A stretch of 64,000 nt of DNA, from NCBI RefSeq assembly GCF_022179465.1, contig NZ_BPQV01000016.1:62001-126000 (forward strand), written 5' to 3'. The DNA is from Methylobacterium organophilum (GTDB lineage Bacteria; Pseudomonadota; Alphaproteobacteria; Rhizobiales; Beijerinckiaceae). The position numbers and the translations under genes were made by a program. Shown piece after piece: positions 43,254 to 50,931 of this stretch; the stretch's first letter is position 1; every line of letters begins with the position of its first letter. The notes below the pieces were generated by a model, which saw only the letters and a list, made by a program, of their open reading frames with translations, had not been told where the DNA came from and did not search any database.

Positions 43254-44447
43254 TTACAGCGGATCGGACGGCGCCCAGACGCGGTGGGGCCGCTCGATGC
43301 CCCGGAACGTGAACGACCCGAGCGCCCGCAGCCCCTCCCGACAGCGGGCGGCGAAGGCGTCGGACAGCAGCAGCGGCTGGTCCAGCTCCGCGCAAAGCTG
43401 CTCGATCCGGCTCGCCTCGTTCACCGCCGAGCCGATGATCGTGAAATCGAGACGCCGGTCCGTGCCGACATTGCCATACACGACCGGCCCGTAATGCAGC
43501 ACGATGTCGGCCTTCAGCTCCGGCAGGCCGGTGCGCGCCCGTGCCAGATTGAGGGCGCCGTTGCGTGCGAGGGCCTCGCGCGCCGCCCGGAACGCGCCGG
43601 CGCAGGCCGGGCAGGACGGGGCTTCGGGATCGGAGACGGGGAAGATCGCCAGGAAGCCGTCGCCCAGGAACTTCAGCACCTCCCCGCCGTGACGCGTCAC
43701 CGGCTCGCCGAGGGCGTCGAAATGCTCGTCGAGCCAGCTGACCACGTGGGGCGGTGCGTGGCGGTCGGCCAAGGCCGTGAAGCCGCGCAGATCCGTGAGC
43801 AGGATCGCGGCGGGCACCATCGCGCCCTGGCCGCGCCGCATCTCGCCGGACAGAACCCGCTCCGCCGTGCGCGTGCCCAGATAGGTGCCGACGACCTCGC
43901 GCAGGGTGTGCGACAAGGCGAGCTTCGCCGTGACCAGGGCGAGCGAGGGGACGAGAGCCGCCAGAACCGCGGCCTCGGCTTCCGAGAATCCCTCCGCGCG
44001 GTCGGTCGCGAAGGAGATGCCGACGCCGGACAGGGCGGTCCCCGGCGCGAAGCCCGTCAGGTGGAGCAGGTAATCGGTGGCCCCCGCCGCGCGCAGTTCC
44101 GCCAGAAGCGGCAGGTTCGGGTACGCGTCGCCATCCAGACGCCAGCGCGCGTGGGTCTGCTCCGACGCGTGCAGCCAGGCGATGGGGCTGCGGGCGAAAA
44201 CGTCTTCGCCTTCGGGCCCGTGGGCGGTGGACGAGAGGCTGAGACCTTCGCCGCAGCGCCAGGCGAGGCTGACGCCGCGAAACAGCGGATCGATCGTGGG
44301 GACGGACAGGCTGGCCCGCCACAGGGGGAGCCCGACGGCCGAGAGCGCCTCGCAGAACTCGGTGAAGATCTCCTCGCTCTCATCCGAGGCCGTCGCCCGC
44401 GCCACGAGGCGGCGTTCGATGTCGTGGATCGGGCTGGGAATGCGCAT
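43254..44447 (-). CDS. Class III adenylate cyclase
   Basis: 397 aa. The N-terminal half (1-180) is an unassigned sensor-like region; the C-terminal cyclase domain has metal-binding D219 (ILLTDLRGFTALAD) and D263 (FLGDGFLAIF), K259 before it suggesting ATP rather than GTP, and the transition-state motif FTIIGSAVNEASRIE. No membrane segment. The small N-terminal region may bind a ligand. Last chromosomal gene before the integrated element. Confidence 0.9.
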   Translation of the reverse strand: MRIPSPIHDIERRLVARATASDESEEIFTEFCEALSAVGLPLWRASLSVPTIDPLFRGVSLAWRCGEGLSLSSTAHGPEGEDVFARSPIAWLHASEQTHARWRLDGDAYPNLPLLAELRAAGATDYLLHLTGFAPGTALSGVGISFATDRAEGFSEAEAAVLAALVPSLALVTAKLALSHTLREVVGTYLGTRTAERVLSGEMRRGQGAMVPAAILLTDLRGFTALADRHAPPHVVSWLDEHFDALGEPVTRHGGEVLKFLGDGFLAIFPVSDPEAPSCPACAGAFRAAREALARNGALNLARARTGLPELKADIVLHYGPVVYGNVGTDRRLDFTIIGSAVNEASRIEQLCAELDQPLLLSDAFAARCREGLRALGSFTFRGIERPHRVWAPSDPL

Positions 44448-44658
44448 GACGCGGGCATCTTACCCGCGAAGCGCACCCGATCCAGCCTGCCGACCGGACA
44501 GGGCCGACGACCTCTGCCGTCGGGAACCCGGGGTGGTCGGAAAATCGCGGAAGGCGGCAACGCCGGGCGTCGCCCGACCGGACCACGGCCCCAAGGGCCA
44601 TGGCGAATGCGAGCTCAGCGGCAGGGCGTCAAAAGGGCCGACGCTTCGGCAAGTGGGT

Positions 44659-44705
44659 TGGAGCGGGCGATCGGGATCGAACCGACGACATTCAGCTTGG
44701 GAAGC
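44659..44705 (-). other. Attachment site: 3' half of a tRNA-Gly(CCC) gene
   Basis: The minus strand reads anticodon loop TTCCCAA, stem GCTGA, variable region, T arm GTCGG-TTCGATC-CCGAT and acceptor strand CGCCCGCT-CCA. Upstream of the loop only two bases fit; the 5' acceptor strand (GCGGGCG expected), the D arm and most of the 5' anticodon stem are absent. This is not a functional tRNA but the copy left when an element integrates into the 3' end of a tRNA gene. Confidence 0.8.
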
Positions 44706-44841
44706 GCTCCTAACTACCTGACGGCACGAACCCCCGTTCCCCGACGCACAACCGCGGAAGGAACGTGTTGTGCGGACCAGAGAGCGTATCGCGACCACGG
44801 GATCCGATCCCCGCGGCCGCGCTGAATCGAAGGTCACCCGC

Positions 44842-44871
44842 GGCCTTCCTCCCTCGCTGGAGGAGGGGGCC
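44842..44871 (+). promoter_or_regulatory. Hairpin covering the ribosome site of the primase gene
   Basis: GGCC-TT-CCTCC pairs with GGAGG-AGGG-GGCC, enclosing the only Shine-Dalgarno of the gene starting at 44874. The structure would hide the ribosome site, suggesting translational control of the element's replication gene. Confidence 0.4.
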
Positions 44872-44873
44872 GC

Positions 44874-45803
44874 ATGCTGCCTCTGACCCTTCGCGAGATC
44901 GCCGTGGCCCTGCGCGGCGAAGTGGCCGGGCGGCAGGTGCTCGCCCCGGGCCCGGGCCACAGCCGCAAGGATCGGAGCCTGAGCGTCCAGCTCTCCCCGA
45001 GCGCGCCTGGTGGCTTCCTGGTCTTCAGCCATGCCGGCGACGATTGGAGGGCGTGCCGCGACTACGTCGCCCAGGCCCTCGGCTATGCCGGCGACTGGTG
45101 GCGCGGCGAGGAAGTCGACGAGGCGGAGTTGCAGCGGCGAGCCGAGGCGCGTGAGCGGGCCGAGCTGCGGCACGCGGCGGAGACGGCGCGCCGGCAGCGC
45201 TTCGCCCTCGGGATGTGGAACGAGGCCGGCGACCCGGCAGGCACCATCGTCGAGGCATACCTGAACAGCCGCGCCCTGGATCTGCCGCGCGATATCACCG
45301 GCGCCGTCCTGCGCTTCCACCCGCGCTGCCCCTGGGAGCAGGGGACGATGCCCGCGATGGTCGCCGCGGTCCGCGACGTTCGCACGGGCGCGATCATCGG
45401 CGTGCACCGCACCGCCCTGACGCCCGAGGGCCGGAAGCTCGGTCGCAAGATCTTCGGCACCGCCGCCGGTGGCGCCGTCATGCTCGACCCGCTGGACGCG
45501 ATCGGGCCGACCCTCACCGTAGGGGAGGGGATCGAGACTTGCCTCGCGGCGCGCCAGGTCGGGCTGGCCCCCGTGTGGTCGCTGGTCTCCAGCAGCAACC
45601 TCGGCACGCTCCCCGTCCTCGACGAGGTGTCGCGGATCACTGTTCTGGCGGAGGTCGACACCTCGCCGACCCGGCCCAGCGCGACCGCCTGCGCCAAGAT
45701 CGGCGCCCGCTGGGACGCGGCGCGCCGCACCGTCGATTTCCTCTATCCACCGGAGGGCGCGAAAGACTTCAACGACGCCCTCATGATGGGAGGTGCCGTC
45801 TGA
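44874..45803 (+). CDS. Toprim-domain primase-like protein
   Basis: 309 aa. The N-terminal region resembles the zinc-less primase/DUF7146 segment of prophage primases (RKDRSLSVQLSPSAPGGFLVFSHAGDDW). The Toprim domain at about 205-300 has E218 (GEGIETCLAA), acidic D262 in LAEVDTSP and the end KDFNDAL. Probably synthesises primers for replication of the element. The next gene overlaps its stop by one base. Confidence 0.87.
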   Translation: MLPLTLREIAVALRGEVAGRQVLAPGPGHSRKDRSLSVQLSPSAPGGFLVFSHAGDDWRACRDYVAQALGYAGDWWRGEEVDEAELQRRAEARERAELRHAAETARRQRFALGMWNEAGDPAGTIVEAYLNSRALDLPRDITGAVLRFHPRCPWEQGTMPAMVAAVRDVRTGAIIGVHRTALTPEGRKLGRKIFGTAAGGAVMLDPLDAIGPTLTVGEGIETCLAARQVGLAPVWSLVSSSNLGTLPVLDEVSRITVLAEVDTSPTRPSATACAKIGARWDAARRTVDFLYPPEGAKDFNDALMMGGAV

Positions 45804-47386
45804 TGCGGTCGACGCAAACGATCGAGAAAGACCGCTTCATCCGGGCACGGCGCGAGACCTACTCCGCCCCCGACAAGCAGCGGCAGGCCGTCCAGCCGAT
45901 TCCGTTGCCGGTCGAGCGCGACCGCCTGGACATCGCCCCGGCGATGAGCGCGGCCCCCGTCTTCCCCGTCGAGCGCCTGCCGACGCTGATGCGGGACGCG
46001 GTGGCTGCCCTCGAACAGCACGTGCAGGCCCCCCGATCGCTCTGCGCCCATTCGGTGCTCAGCGCGTCGATGCTGTGCGTCCAGGGCCTCGCGAACGTGG
46101 GGGTGGCGAGCCTGCCCAGCCCGCGGCCGCTGTCCCTGTTCATGCTCGCGGTGGCCGTCTCCGGCGAGCGCAAGAGCGCCTGCGACGACCTCGCCCTCTC
46201 CGCGGTCTCCCGCCACGAGGCCGAGATGCGGGCGCAGCACGAGGAGGAGGCCCGGACCTACCGGGCCGCCCATGCGGCCTACGAGGCGGAGCGCCGCAAG
46301 ATCGAGCGCAACAACAAGGTCTCCCATGCCGAACGATTCCAGATGCTCAAGGACCTGCACGAGCCGCAGACCCCGTTGCTGCCGGTGATCCGCGCGAAGG
46401 AACCGAATCTCGAAGGGCTGCTGAACGTGCTCTCCCAGGGCCGCGCGAGCCTGGGCATCTTCACCAGCGAAGGCGGTCAGTTCCTAGGCGGCCACGGCAT
46501 GACGGCCGAGACCAAGACCCGCACCGTCACCGGCCTGTCCGAGCTCTGGGATACCGGCTCCGCACAGCGGATCCGGGCGAAGGAGACGCTGTTCTTGGCG
46601 GGGCGCCGCGTCGGCATCAGCCTCGCCGCCCAGCCGCAGATCGCCGCGGCCCTGCTCGGTGACGAACTGGCGAAGGATCAGGGCTTCGTCGGCCGCTTCC
46701 TCGTCACCATGCCCGAGAGCACGATCGGCCAGCGGACGATCCGGCCCACCGATCCCGAGAACGACGAGCGCCTGCGGGCCTTTCACAGGCAGTGCCGCAA
46801 GCTGCTCAACGCCCCTCTGCCCCTGAGGGACGGATGCCGCAACGAACTCGACCCGCCGGTGATCGGCCTCTCGTCGGAAGCCTGGACGGTCTGGCGCGGG
46901 TTCGCTCAGGCGGTGGAGGAGGGATGTCGCCCGGCCGGCTGCTGGGTCCCGATCCGCTCCGCGGCGCTGAAGATGGCCGAGAACGTCGCGCGCATCGCGG
47001 GCATCCTGGCCGTGTTTCAGGATCCCGACGTGGTGCGCCGCGAGCCCGACGAGGGGATCGACGGCGAGACCATGGCCGCAGCCTGCGCGGTCGGGAACTT
47101 CTACCTGGCGGAGGCACTGCGCCTGACCGGGCACGCCATCCTCGACCCGGAAACCCTCGCGCAGAACGAGATCGCTGAGTGGTTGAGCGCGGAATACGGC
47201 GGCGGCCTGATCGCACCGAGCTTCATCCAGCGTCTCGGTCCCAGCCACCTGCGCACGGACGCCGAGACCGTGCGCCGCCGCATCGGCGCCTTGGTCGGCT
47301 TCGGACGGCTGGAGCCGGCCGGCCCGCAGGAGATCGATGGCAAGCGATACCGCGAGACCTACCGTGTCCTCGGCGGGGAGGCCTGA
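45803..47386 (+). CDS. DUF3987 (YfjI-like) replication protein
   Basis: 527 aa DUF3987 protein, the usual partner of Toprim primases in prophages and thought to be a helicase-like replication factor. Motifs: LFMLAVAVSGERKSACDDLAL (P-loop region, degenerate), IRAKEPNLEGLLNVLSQG, FTSEGGQFLGGHGM and GRFLVTMPES. The C-terminus has an HTH-like end. The ATG overlaps the primase stop (TGATG), so the two are coupled. Confidence 0.88.
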   Translation: MRSTQTIEKDRFIRARRETYSAPDKQRQAVQPIPLPVERDRLDIAPAMSAAPVFPVERLPTLMRDAVAALEQHVQAPRSLCAHSVLSASMLCVQGLANVGVASLPSPRPLSLFMLAVAVSGERKSACDDLALSAVSRHEAEMRAQHEEEARTYRAAHAAYEAERRKIERNNKVSHAERFQMLKDLHEPQTPLLPVIRAKEPNLEGLLNVLSQGRASLGIFTSEGGQFLGGHGMTAETKTRTVTGLSELWDTGSAQRIRAKETLFLAGRRVGISLAAQPQIAAALLGDELAKDQGFVGRFLVTMPESTIGQRTIRPTDPENDERLRAFHRQCRKLLNAPLPLRDGCRNELDPPVIGLSSEAWTVWRGFAQAVEEGCRPAGCWVPIRSAALKMAENVARIAGILAVFQDPDVVRREPDEGIDGETMAAACAVGNFYLAEALRLTGHAILDPETLAQNEIAEWLSAEYGGGLIAPSFIQRLGPSHLRTDAETVRRRIGALVGFGRLEPAGPQEIDGKRYRETYRVLGGEA

Positions 47387-47387
47387 G

Positions 47388-48125
47388 ATGAGCACGCCCT
47401 CGCTCTTCGATCCGTTCGAGGCGCTGGAGGCCGCCAGACGCGCCGCGGCGGAGCCCTCGGAACTTTCGCAGGAACTTTCGCAACGGCCTGCGAAAGGAAA
47501 TCATGAGCGGTATCAAGAGGTTGATCGAGGTTTCGCAGCTTTCGCAGCTTTCGCAGGCGCGAATTCGTGCGATGGCTCGCGCCCACCCGTGCGTGAAGAA
47601 GAAGAAGAAGATTTTTCTCTTTCTTTTCAGATACTTACGCGAGAGAGCGGGGGCTCTGAAGCACCCCAAACCGAGCGGTCCGACAGCACCCTTGCGAAAG
47701 TTGCGAAAGCTGCGAAAATTCCAGCAAGTGTTTGTGAAAAAACAATAAACTGCAAATCCGACGCTGCGAAAGTTTCGCAGCACGGTCTGCGAAAGTGGCG
47801 CGCCGGCCTGGAGCGCATGGCGCCTGATCGGATGCCGTGCCCCGGCTACCGATACGACGAGTGGGCTCGCGTGCTGGCGCGATGCCTGCGCTTCCTCGAC
47901 CTTTTCGGGGAACAGGCGGAGGCCTTGGGTTGGACGGCACCGCACCTTTTTGGCGTGCACCCGGTCGCCGGAATCGTCCGCGTCGACGCCTGTGGCGCGC
48001 TCGTCCTGCCGTCCGGCGGCGAGCCCCGCCTCCTCTCGGCGACGGAGATCCAGCTCGGGCACCTCACGCATCGCGAGAAGCCCGGGCAGCCGGCCGGGAT
48101 CCTGATCTGGGAGTTCGACCGATGA
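47388..48125 (+). CDS. Element protein with embedded iteron-like repeats (candidate initiator)
   Basis: 245 aa. The N-terminal half is low complexity, because the DNA carries many copies of TTTCGCA/TGCGAAA and an AT-rich stretch; it reads as ELSQELSQ, FAAFAAFAG, EEEEEDFSLSF and LAKVAKAAK. From about residue 140 it looks like a folded domain (PGYRYDEWARVLARCLRFLDLF, GVHPVAGIVRVDACGALVLPSGGEP). It follows the DUF3987 gene by one base and overlaps the next start by 4. Lambda O is a known initiator gene that contains its own origin, so an initiator role is proposed here by analogy. Confidence 0.75.
   Translation: MSTPSLFDPFEALEAARRAAAEPSELSQELSQRPAKGNHERYQEVDRGFAAFAAFAGANSCDGSRPPVREEEEEDFSLSFQILTRESGGSEAPQTERSDSTLAKVAKAAKIPASVCEKTINCKSDAAKVSQHGLRKWRAGLERMAPDRMPCPGYRYDEWARVLARCLRFLDLFGEQAEALGWTAPHLFGVHPVAGIVRVDACGALVLPSGGEPRLLSATEIQLGHLTHREKPGQPAGILIWEFDR
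47464..47794. repeat. Twelve TTTCGCA/TGCGAAA repeats flanking an AT-rich segment (candidate origin)
   Basis: TTTCGCA starts at 47464, 47476, 47531, 47540, 47549 and 47773; its complement TGCGAAA starts at 47489, 47693, 47702, 47711, 47765 and 47788. Two blocks are tandem 9-base units (three copies each, at 47531-47555 and 47693-47717) in opposite orientation. Between them lies AT-rich sequence (47,595-47,635), and a second AT-rich patch is at 47,728-47,757. The 7-mer is read in different codon phases (LSQ versus FAA), so it is conserved as DNA, not as protein. Confidence 0.75.
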
Positions 48126-48379
48126 TCGCTCCCGCCGACCGCTTCGGCCCTTGGGCCCCCGACCTCGACCACGCCGAGCGCCTAGCACGTCTGCGCAGCC
48201 TCCGGGCCATCACGCACCTCTGCACCGGATCGCGAGGCGACCGCCTCGCTGCCGAGCTGCGCCAGGCGGAGCAGGATGCTGCCCGCCTCCCCGCAGCCCT
48301 GAACGAGCTCAACGCGCTTGCGGCCCTCGACCGCCGGCAGGTGCTTGCCTCGTTCGCTCGTCTCCACCGCTCAACCTGA
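48122..48379 (+). CDS. Small helical element protein (85 aa)
   Basis: 85 aa, all-helical, Ala/Leu/Arg-rich (DHAERLARLRSLRAITHLC, RLAAELRQAEQDAARLPAAL). The ATG overlaps the upstream stop by 4 bases (ATGA), marking one operon with the replication genes. Function unknown. Confidence 0.7.
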   Translation: MIAPADRFGPWAPDLDHAERLARLRSLRAITHLCTGSRGDRLAAELRQAEQDAARLPAALNELNALAALDRRQVLASFARLHRST

Positions 48380-48390
48380 AAGGAAAACCC

Positions 48391-48648
48391 ATGTCCGACC
48401 TCAACAGACAGCATTCCTCCATTGTTCGTGAATGGGACGAAGTGGATGGCCTGAAGACCGTGCTTCGCTCCAATTATGATGACGGCTCGGTCATCTTCCT
48501 CTGCATCGAAAACAGGCCGGGCAATACGTACGATGAAATCATGCAGATCACTCAGGGCGAGGAGTTCGCCGGCCGGTGCGGCGCCGTCGTGCATCGCGCC
48601 CTTCAGATCGCCAGCGACGCCCGGCGCTCTGCCCAGGCTGGAACGTGA
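48391..48648 (+). CDS. Small hypothetical element protein (85 aa)
   Basis: 85 aa from ATG 48391 with a good AAAGGAAAA site. Predicted mixed alpha/beta (TVLRSNYDDGSVIFLCIENR). Same strand and spacing as the replication operon. Not recognised. Confidence 0.7.
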   Translation: MSDLNRQHSSIVREWDEVDGLKTVLRSNYDDGSVIFLCIENRPGNTYDEIMQITQGEEFAGRCGAVVHRALQIASDARRSAQAGT

Positions 48649-48783
48649 TCGACGATAGGGGGCGAGCCTCCCCTTCAGTCTCGGGGGCCGGCGCGGGCCG
48701 CCCTGAATGCCCTCGTGGCGCTGGACCGGCGGTGCGTGCTCGCCGTCTCGCCGCCCTTCACCGACCAGCCTGAGGAGCCGCCC

Positions 48784-49095
48784 ATGCCCCGCACCGCGTC
48801 AGACAGAGGCATGTGGGTCTACGCCCCTTCCCAGGGCGGCACGCTCGCCGAGATCGAGGCCGGGCTGCTGCGGCTCCTCATCGCCTGCCAGCCGCACAAG
48901 GACCGCTCGCCGATCGCCGCCGCTTACCGGAAAGCCATGCGCAACCTTGCCCTGCGGGTGCTCGTCATGGGGAGCGCGCACACCCTCGACTACCTCATGG
49001 CCCGCCTCTGCGACAGCGACCCGCACCGCGGGCCCGGCCGGGAGCGCATCCTGCAGATGGCGTGGTCCGGCCTGCCGGGAGTTCGCGAGCCGTGA
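48784..49095 (+). CDS. Small helical protein coupled to the PAPS-reductase-like gene
   Basis: 103 aa (MPRTASDRGMWVYAPSQGG start, then two helices LAEIEAGLLRLLIACQPHK and YRKAMRNLALRVLVMGSAH). GGAG before the ATG. Its stop overlaps the next gene's GTG by 4 bases, so the two products are probably made together and may interact. Family unknown. Confidence 0.65.
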   Translation: MPRTASDRGMWVYAPSQGGTLAEIEAGLLRLLIACQPHKDRSPIAAAYRKAMRNLALRVLVMGSAHTLDYLMARLCDSDPHRGPGRERILQMAWSGLPGVREP

Positions 49096-49865
49096 TCGAC
49101 CAGACCCGAGCAGCACTCGCCGGGATCTTCGAGCGTCACCAGCGCGTGTTCCTGGCCTTCTCCGGCGGCAAGGACAGCCTAGCGCTCGCCTGCCTCTGCG
49201 AGCCCTGGCGCGACCGGCTGGCGCTGCTGTGGGTCAACACGGGGTACATGCTGCCGGCCATGGTGGAGTTCGTCCGGGGGCATCGCGACCGCTACACGCT
49301 CGTAGAGCTGGCGCCGGCGCGCCCCATGACCGAGCAGTGGCGGGAGGCGGGCACGCCGGCCGACATCGTGCCGATCGAGCACCTTGCGGGCATCGGCTGG
49401 CGCGAGCCTCCCCTGCAGCCCTGGACCACGTGCTGTGCCGCCAACCGCGTGCAGCCACTCATCACCCATGCCGAGCAAGCCGGCGGCCCGTGCGCGCTCC
49501 TATTCGGCCAGAGGCGGAGCGACGGTGGCGGCACGCTCGAGGGCCTGCAATCCATCCTGCCCGCACGGATCGAGGTCGCCCTACCGCTGTGGGCCTGGAG
49601 CACGGCCGATGTGCTCGCCTATGTGGCCGAGCAGGGCATCCAGCTCCACCCGCACCACGACGAGTGCCCGACCAGCATCGAATGCACCTGCTGCCCCGCC
49701 AACCTCTCGCTGGAAAAGCTTCGGCTCCTCGACCGGGTGCAGCCCGACGCGGCCGCCTTCATCCGCACGACGGCGCGCCAATCGCTCGCGCATGCCGCGG
49801 GCAAAGCCGCAGAGATCGCCGTCGTCCTCGATGGCACCGGTCGAGCTGCCCGGGAGGTCAGGTAG
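49092..49865 (+). CDS. PAPS-reductase-like PP-loop protein with Fe-S-type cysteines
   Basis: 257 aa from GTG 49092 (GTGA overlap). PP-loop FSGGKDS (23-29) binds an adenylated substrate. A CC pair (C114/C115 in TTCCAANRVQPL) and a C-terminal CTCC cluster (C198-C201) imitate the CC...CxxC ligands of [4Fe-4S] APS/PAPS reductases. Phages often carry such proteins; suggested roles include sulfur modification of nucleic acids (DndC is a relative) or redox protection. No dnd partner genes are here. Confidence 0.82.
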   Translation: MIDQTRAALAGIFERHQRVFLAFSGGKDSLALACLCEPWRDRLALLWVNTGYMLPAMVEFVRGHRDRYTLVELAPARPMTEQWREAGTPADIVPIEHLAGIGWREPPLQPWTTCCAANRVQPLITHAEQAGGPCALLFGQRRSDGGGTLEGLQSILPARIEVALPLWAWSTADVLAYVAEQGIQLHPHHDECPTSIECTCCPANLSLEKLRLLDRVQPDAAAFIRTTARQSLAHAAGKAAEIAVVLDGTGRAAREVR

Positions 49866-50598
49866 GCCCGCTGGCCGGCTCGGAGATGAAGCGCAGGAAT
49901 CCATCGCCTTCCGCGGTAGAGCGCTTCGCCAAGAGGCCGCCCCCGCTCATCGTGGTGTTCAGGGCTGCGCCATCTGTCAGGCCCTCGTCCTCAAGGTCCT
50001 TCACGACACGCCGCAAAAGGCGCTCATTCTCGCCGATTTCCGGCAACGCTGCGAAGAGGACGGTGCTGAGGGAGCCCATCATCATGTTCTCGGCCCTGGC
50101 GACCATGGCCGGGACGGCGGCCGGATTGGACAGCATCTTGAGCACCCTGAGGTGCAGGCCGGAGAATCGGTCTACGTAGACCAGGAAGGCACCTCGCAGC
50201 ACGTCGTCAATCTGCACGCCGGCAGCGGTATTGAGCACGACGTTGCGCAGGGCCTCCAGCTTCTCGGCCCGGTGTGTCTTCATCGCCATCTGGGTCGTTT
50301 CGAAGACGATGCTCACGAACTCTTCGTTCTCGCCGAGGTGGTTTGGATCGAACCCGTCGAGCCGATCCTGCAACTCTCGCAGGCCCTCGCCGATGCTGTT
50401 GAACCAGTTGTTTCGGCGCACCTCCATCGGCAGGCGCACCGCGTTCTTGAGGATCGCCTGCACTGCCGCAGGGCCAACGACCGGCACGACGAGTCCGGCC
50501 GCCGCGCCGATTGTCCCCATCGCCATCTCGCCCGCCTTCGAAAGCCCGTCACTGGACGGATAGGCCGGATCGACTTTCTTCGGCTTCTCGTCGCTCAC
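49858..50598 (-). CDS. Glycine-zipper protein of unknown function
   Basis: 246 aa from GTG 50598. A hydrophobic, Gly/Ala/Val-rich segment at about 25-50 (MAMGTIGAAAGLVVPVVGPA) may insert in membrane. The middle is helical with THRAEKLEALRNVVLNTAAG and FLVYVDRFSGLHLRVLKML, a pattern I recall from widespread unknown accessory proteins. Overlaps the convergent PAPS-like gene by 8 bases. It ends a minus-strand run of small genes. Function unknown. Confidence 0.75.
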   Translation of the reverse strand: MSDEKPKKVDPAYPSSDGLSKAGEMAMGTIGAAAGLVVPVVGPAAVQAILKNAVRLPMEVRRNNWFNSIGEGLRELQDRLDGFDPNHLGENEEFVSIVFETTQMAMKTHRAEKLEALRNVVLNTAAGVQIDDVLRGAFLVYVDRFSGLHLRVLKMLSNPAAVPAMVARAENMMMGSLSTVLFAALPEIGENERLLRRVVKDLEDEGLTDGAALNTTMSGGGLLAKRSTAEGDGFLRFISEPASGPT

Positions 50599-50601
50599 TG
50601 G

Positions 50602-50931
50602 CTACCACCCCGCGTTTCGCAGCATCCGCTCGCTGAGCTTCGTCGTCTCTTCCAAATCGCGGGTCGCCCGCTTGATGAGACGCTTGAGAGCTACGTAGCG
50701 CGCCGAGTGCCGCCCGTGCTTCCACGTCGAGCGCTTTGACCGAGCTAGCCCTTCCGCTGTTCTCGGCCCCGTGCTCGCACCTCCGTGCATCCGGCACCGG
50801 CCGTTCGCCATTGCCGGGCCCTCGCAGGAGAAGCCTTTCCGGGTACGGGCGCAGCACCGGGGCGTAGCGTGCGCCAAGGCCATCGCCGTCCGCCAGCTGT
50901 GCGTAAGGGGTTCGTCAGCCACGTCAGCCAT
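50602..50931 (-). CDS. HGG-motif small phage protein
   Basis: 109 aa with CCARTRKGFSCEGPAMANGRCRMHGGASTGPRT: Cys/His pairs and the HGGxxxGP signature of a very common prophage protein family of unknown role, possibly zinc binding. The C-terminus is helical and basic. Ends 3 bases before the next start and overlaps the upstream gene by 8. Confidence 0.8.
   Translation of the reverse strand: MADVADEPLTHSWRTAMALAHATPRCCARTRKGFSCEGPAMANGRCRMHGGASTGPRTAEGLARSKRSTWKHGRHSARYVALKRLIKRATRDLEETTKLSERMLRNAGW

Larger units (their letters stand above)
44448..44873. other. Junction between chromosome and integrated element
   Basis: 426 bases without a gene. The left 210 bases are the cyclase upstream region; the middle holds the tRNA-Gly remnant (att site); the right part leads into the primase gene and ends in a hairpin over its ribosome site. 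Confidence 0.6.

Noticed and set aside
44659-44750. A complete, functional tRNA gene
   Set aside because: The bases upstream of the anticodon loop do not pair with the acceptor or anticodon stems and no D arm can be formed.
48707-50179. Alternative plus-strand frame of 490 codons across the PAPS-like gene
   Set aside because: Arg/Pro/Ser-rich shadow; the overlapping frame contains the PP-loop and cysteine motifs.
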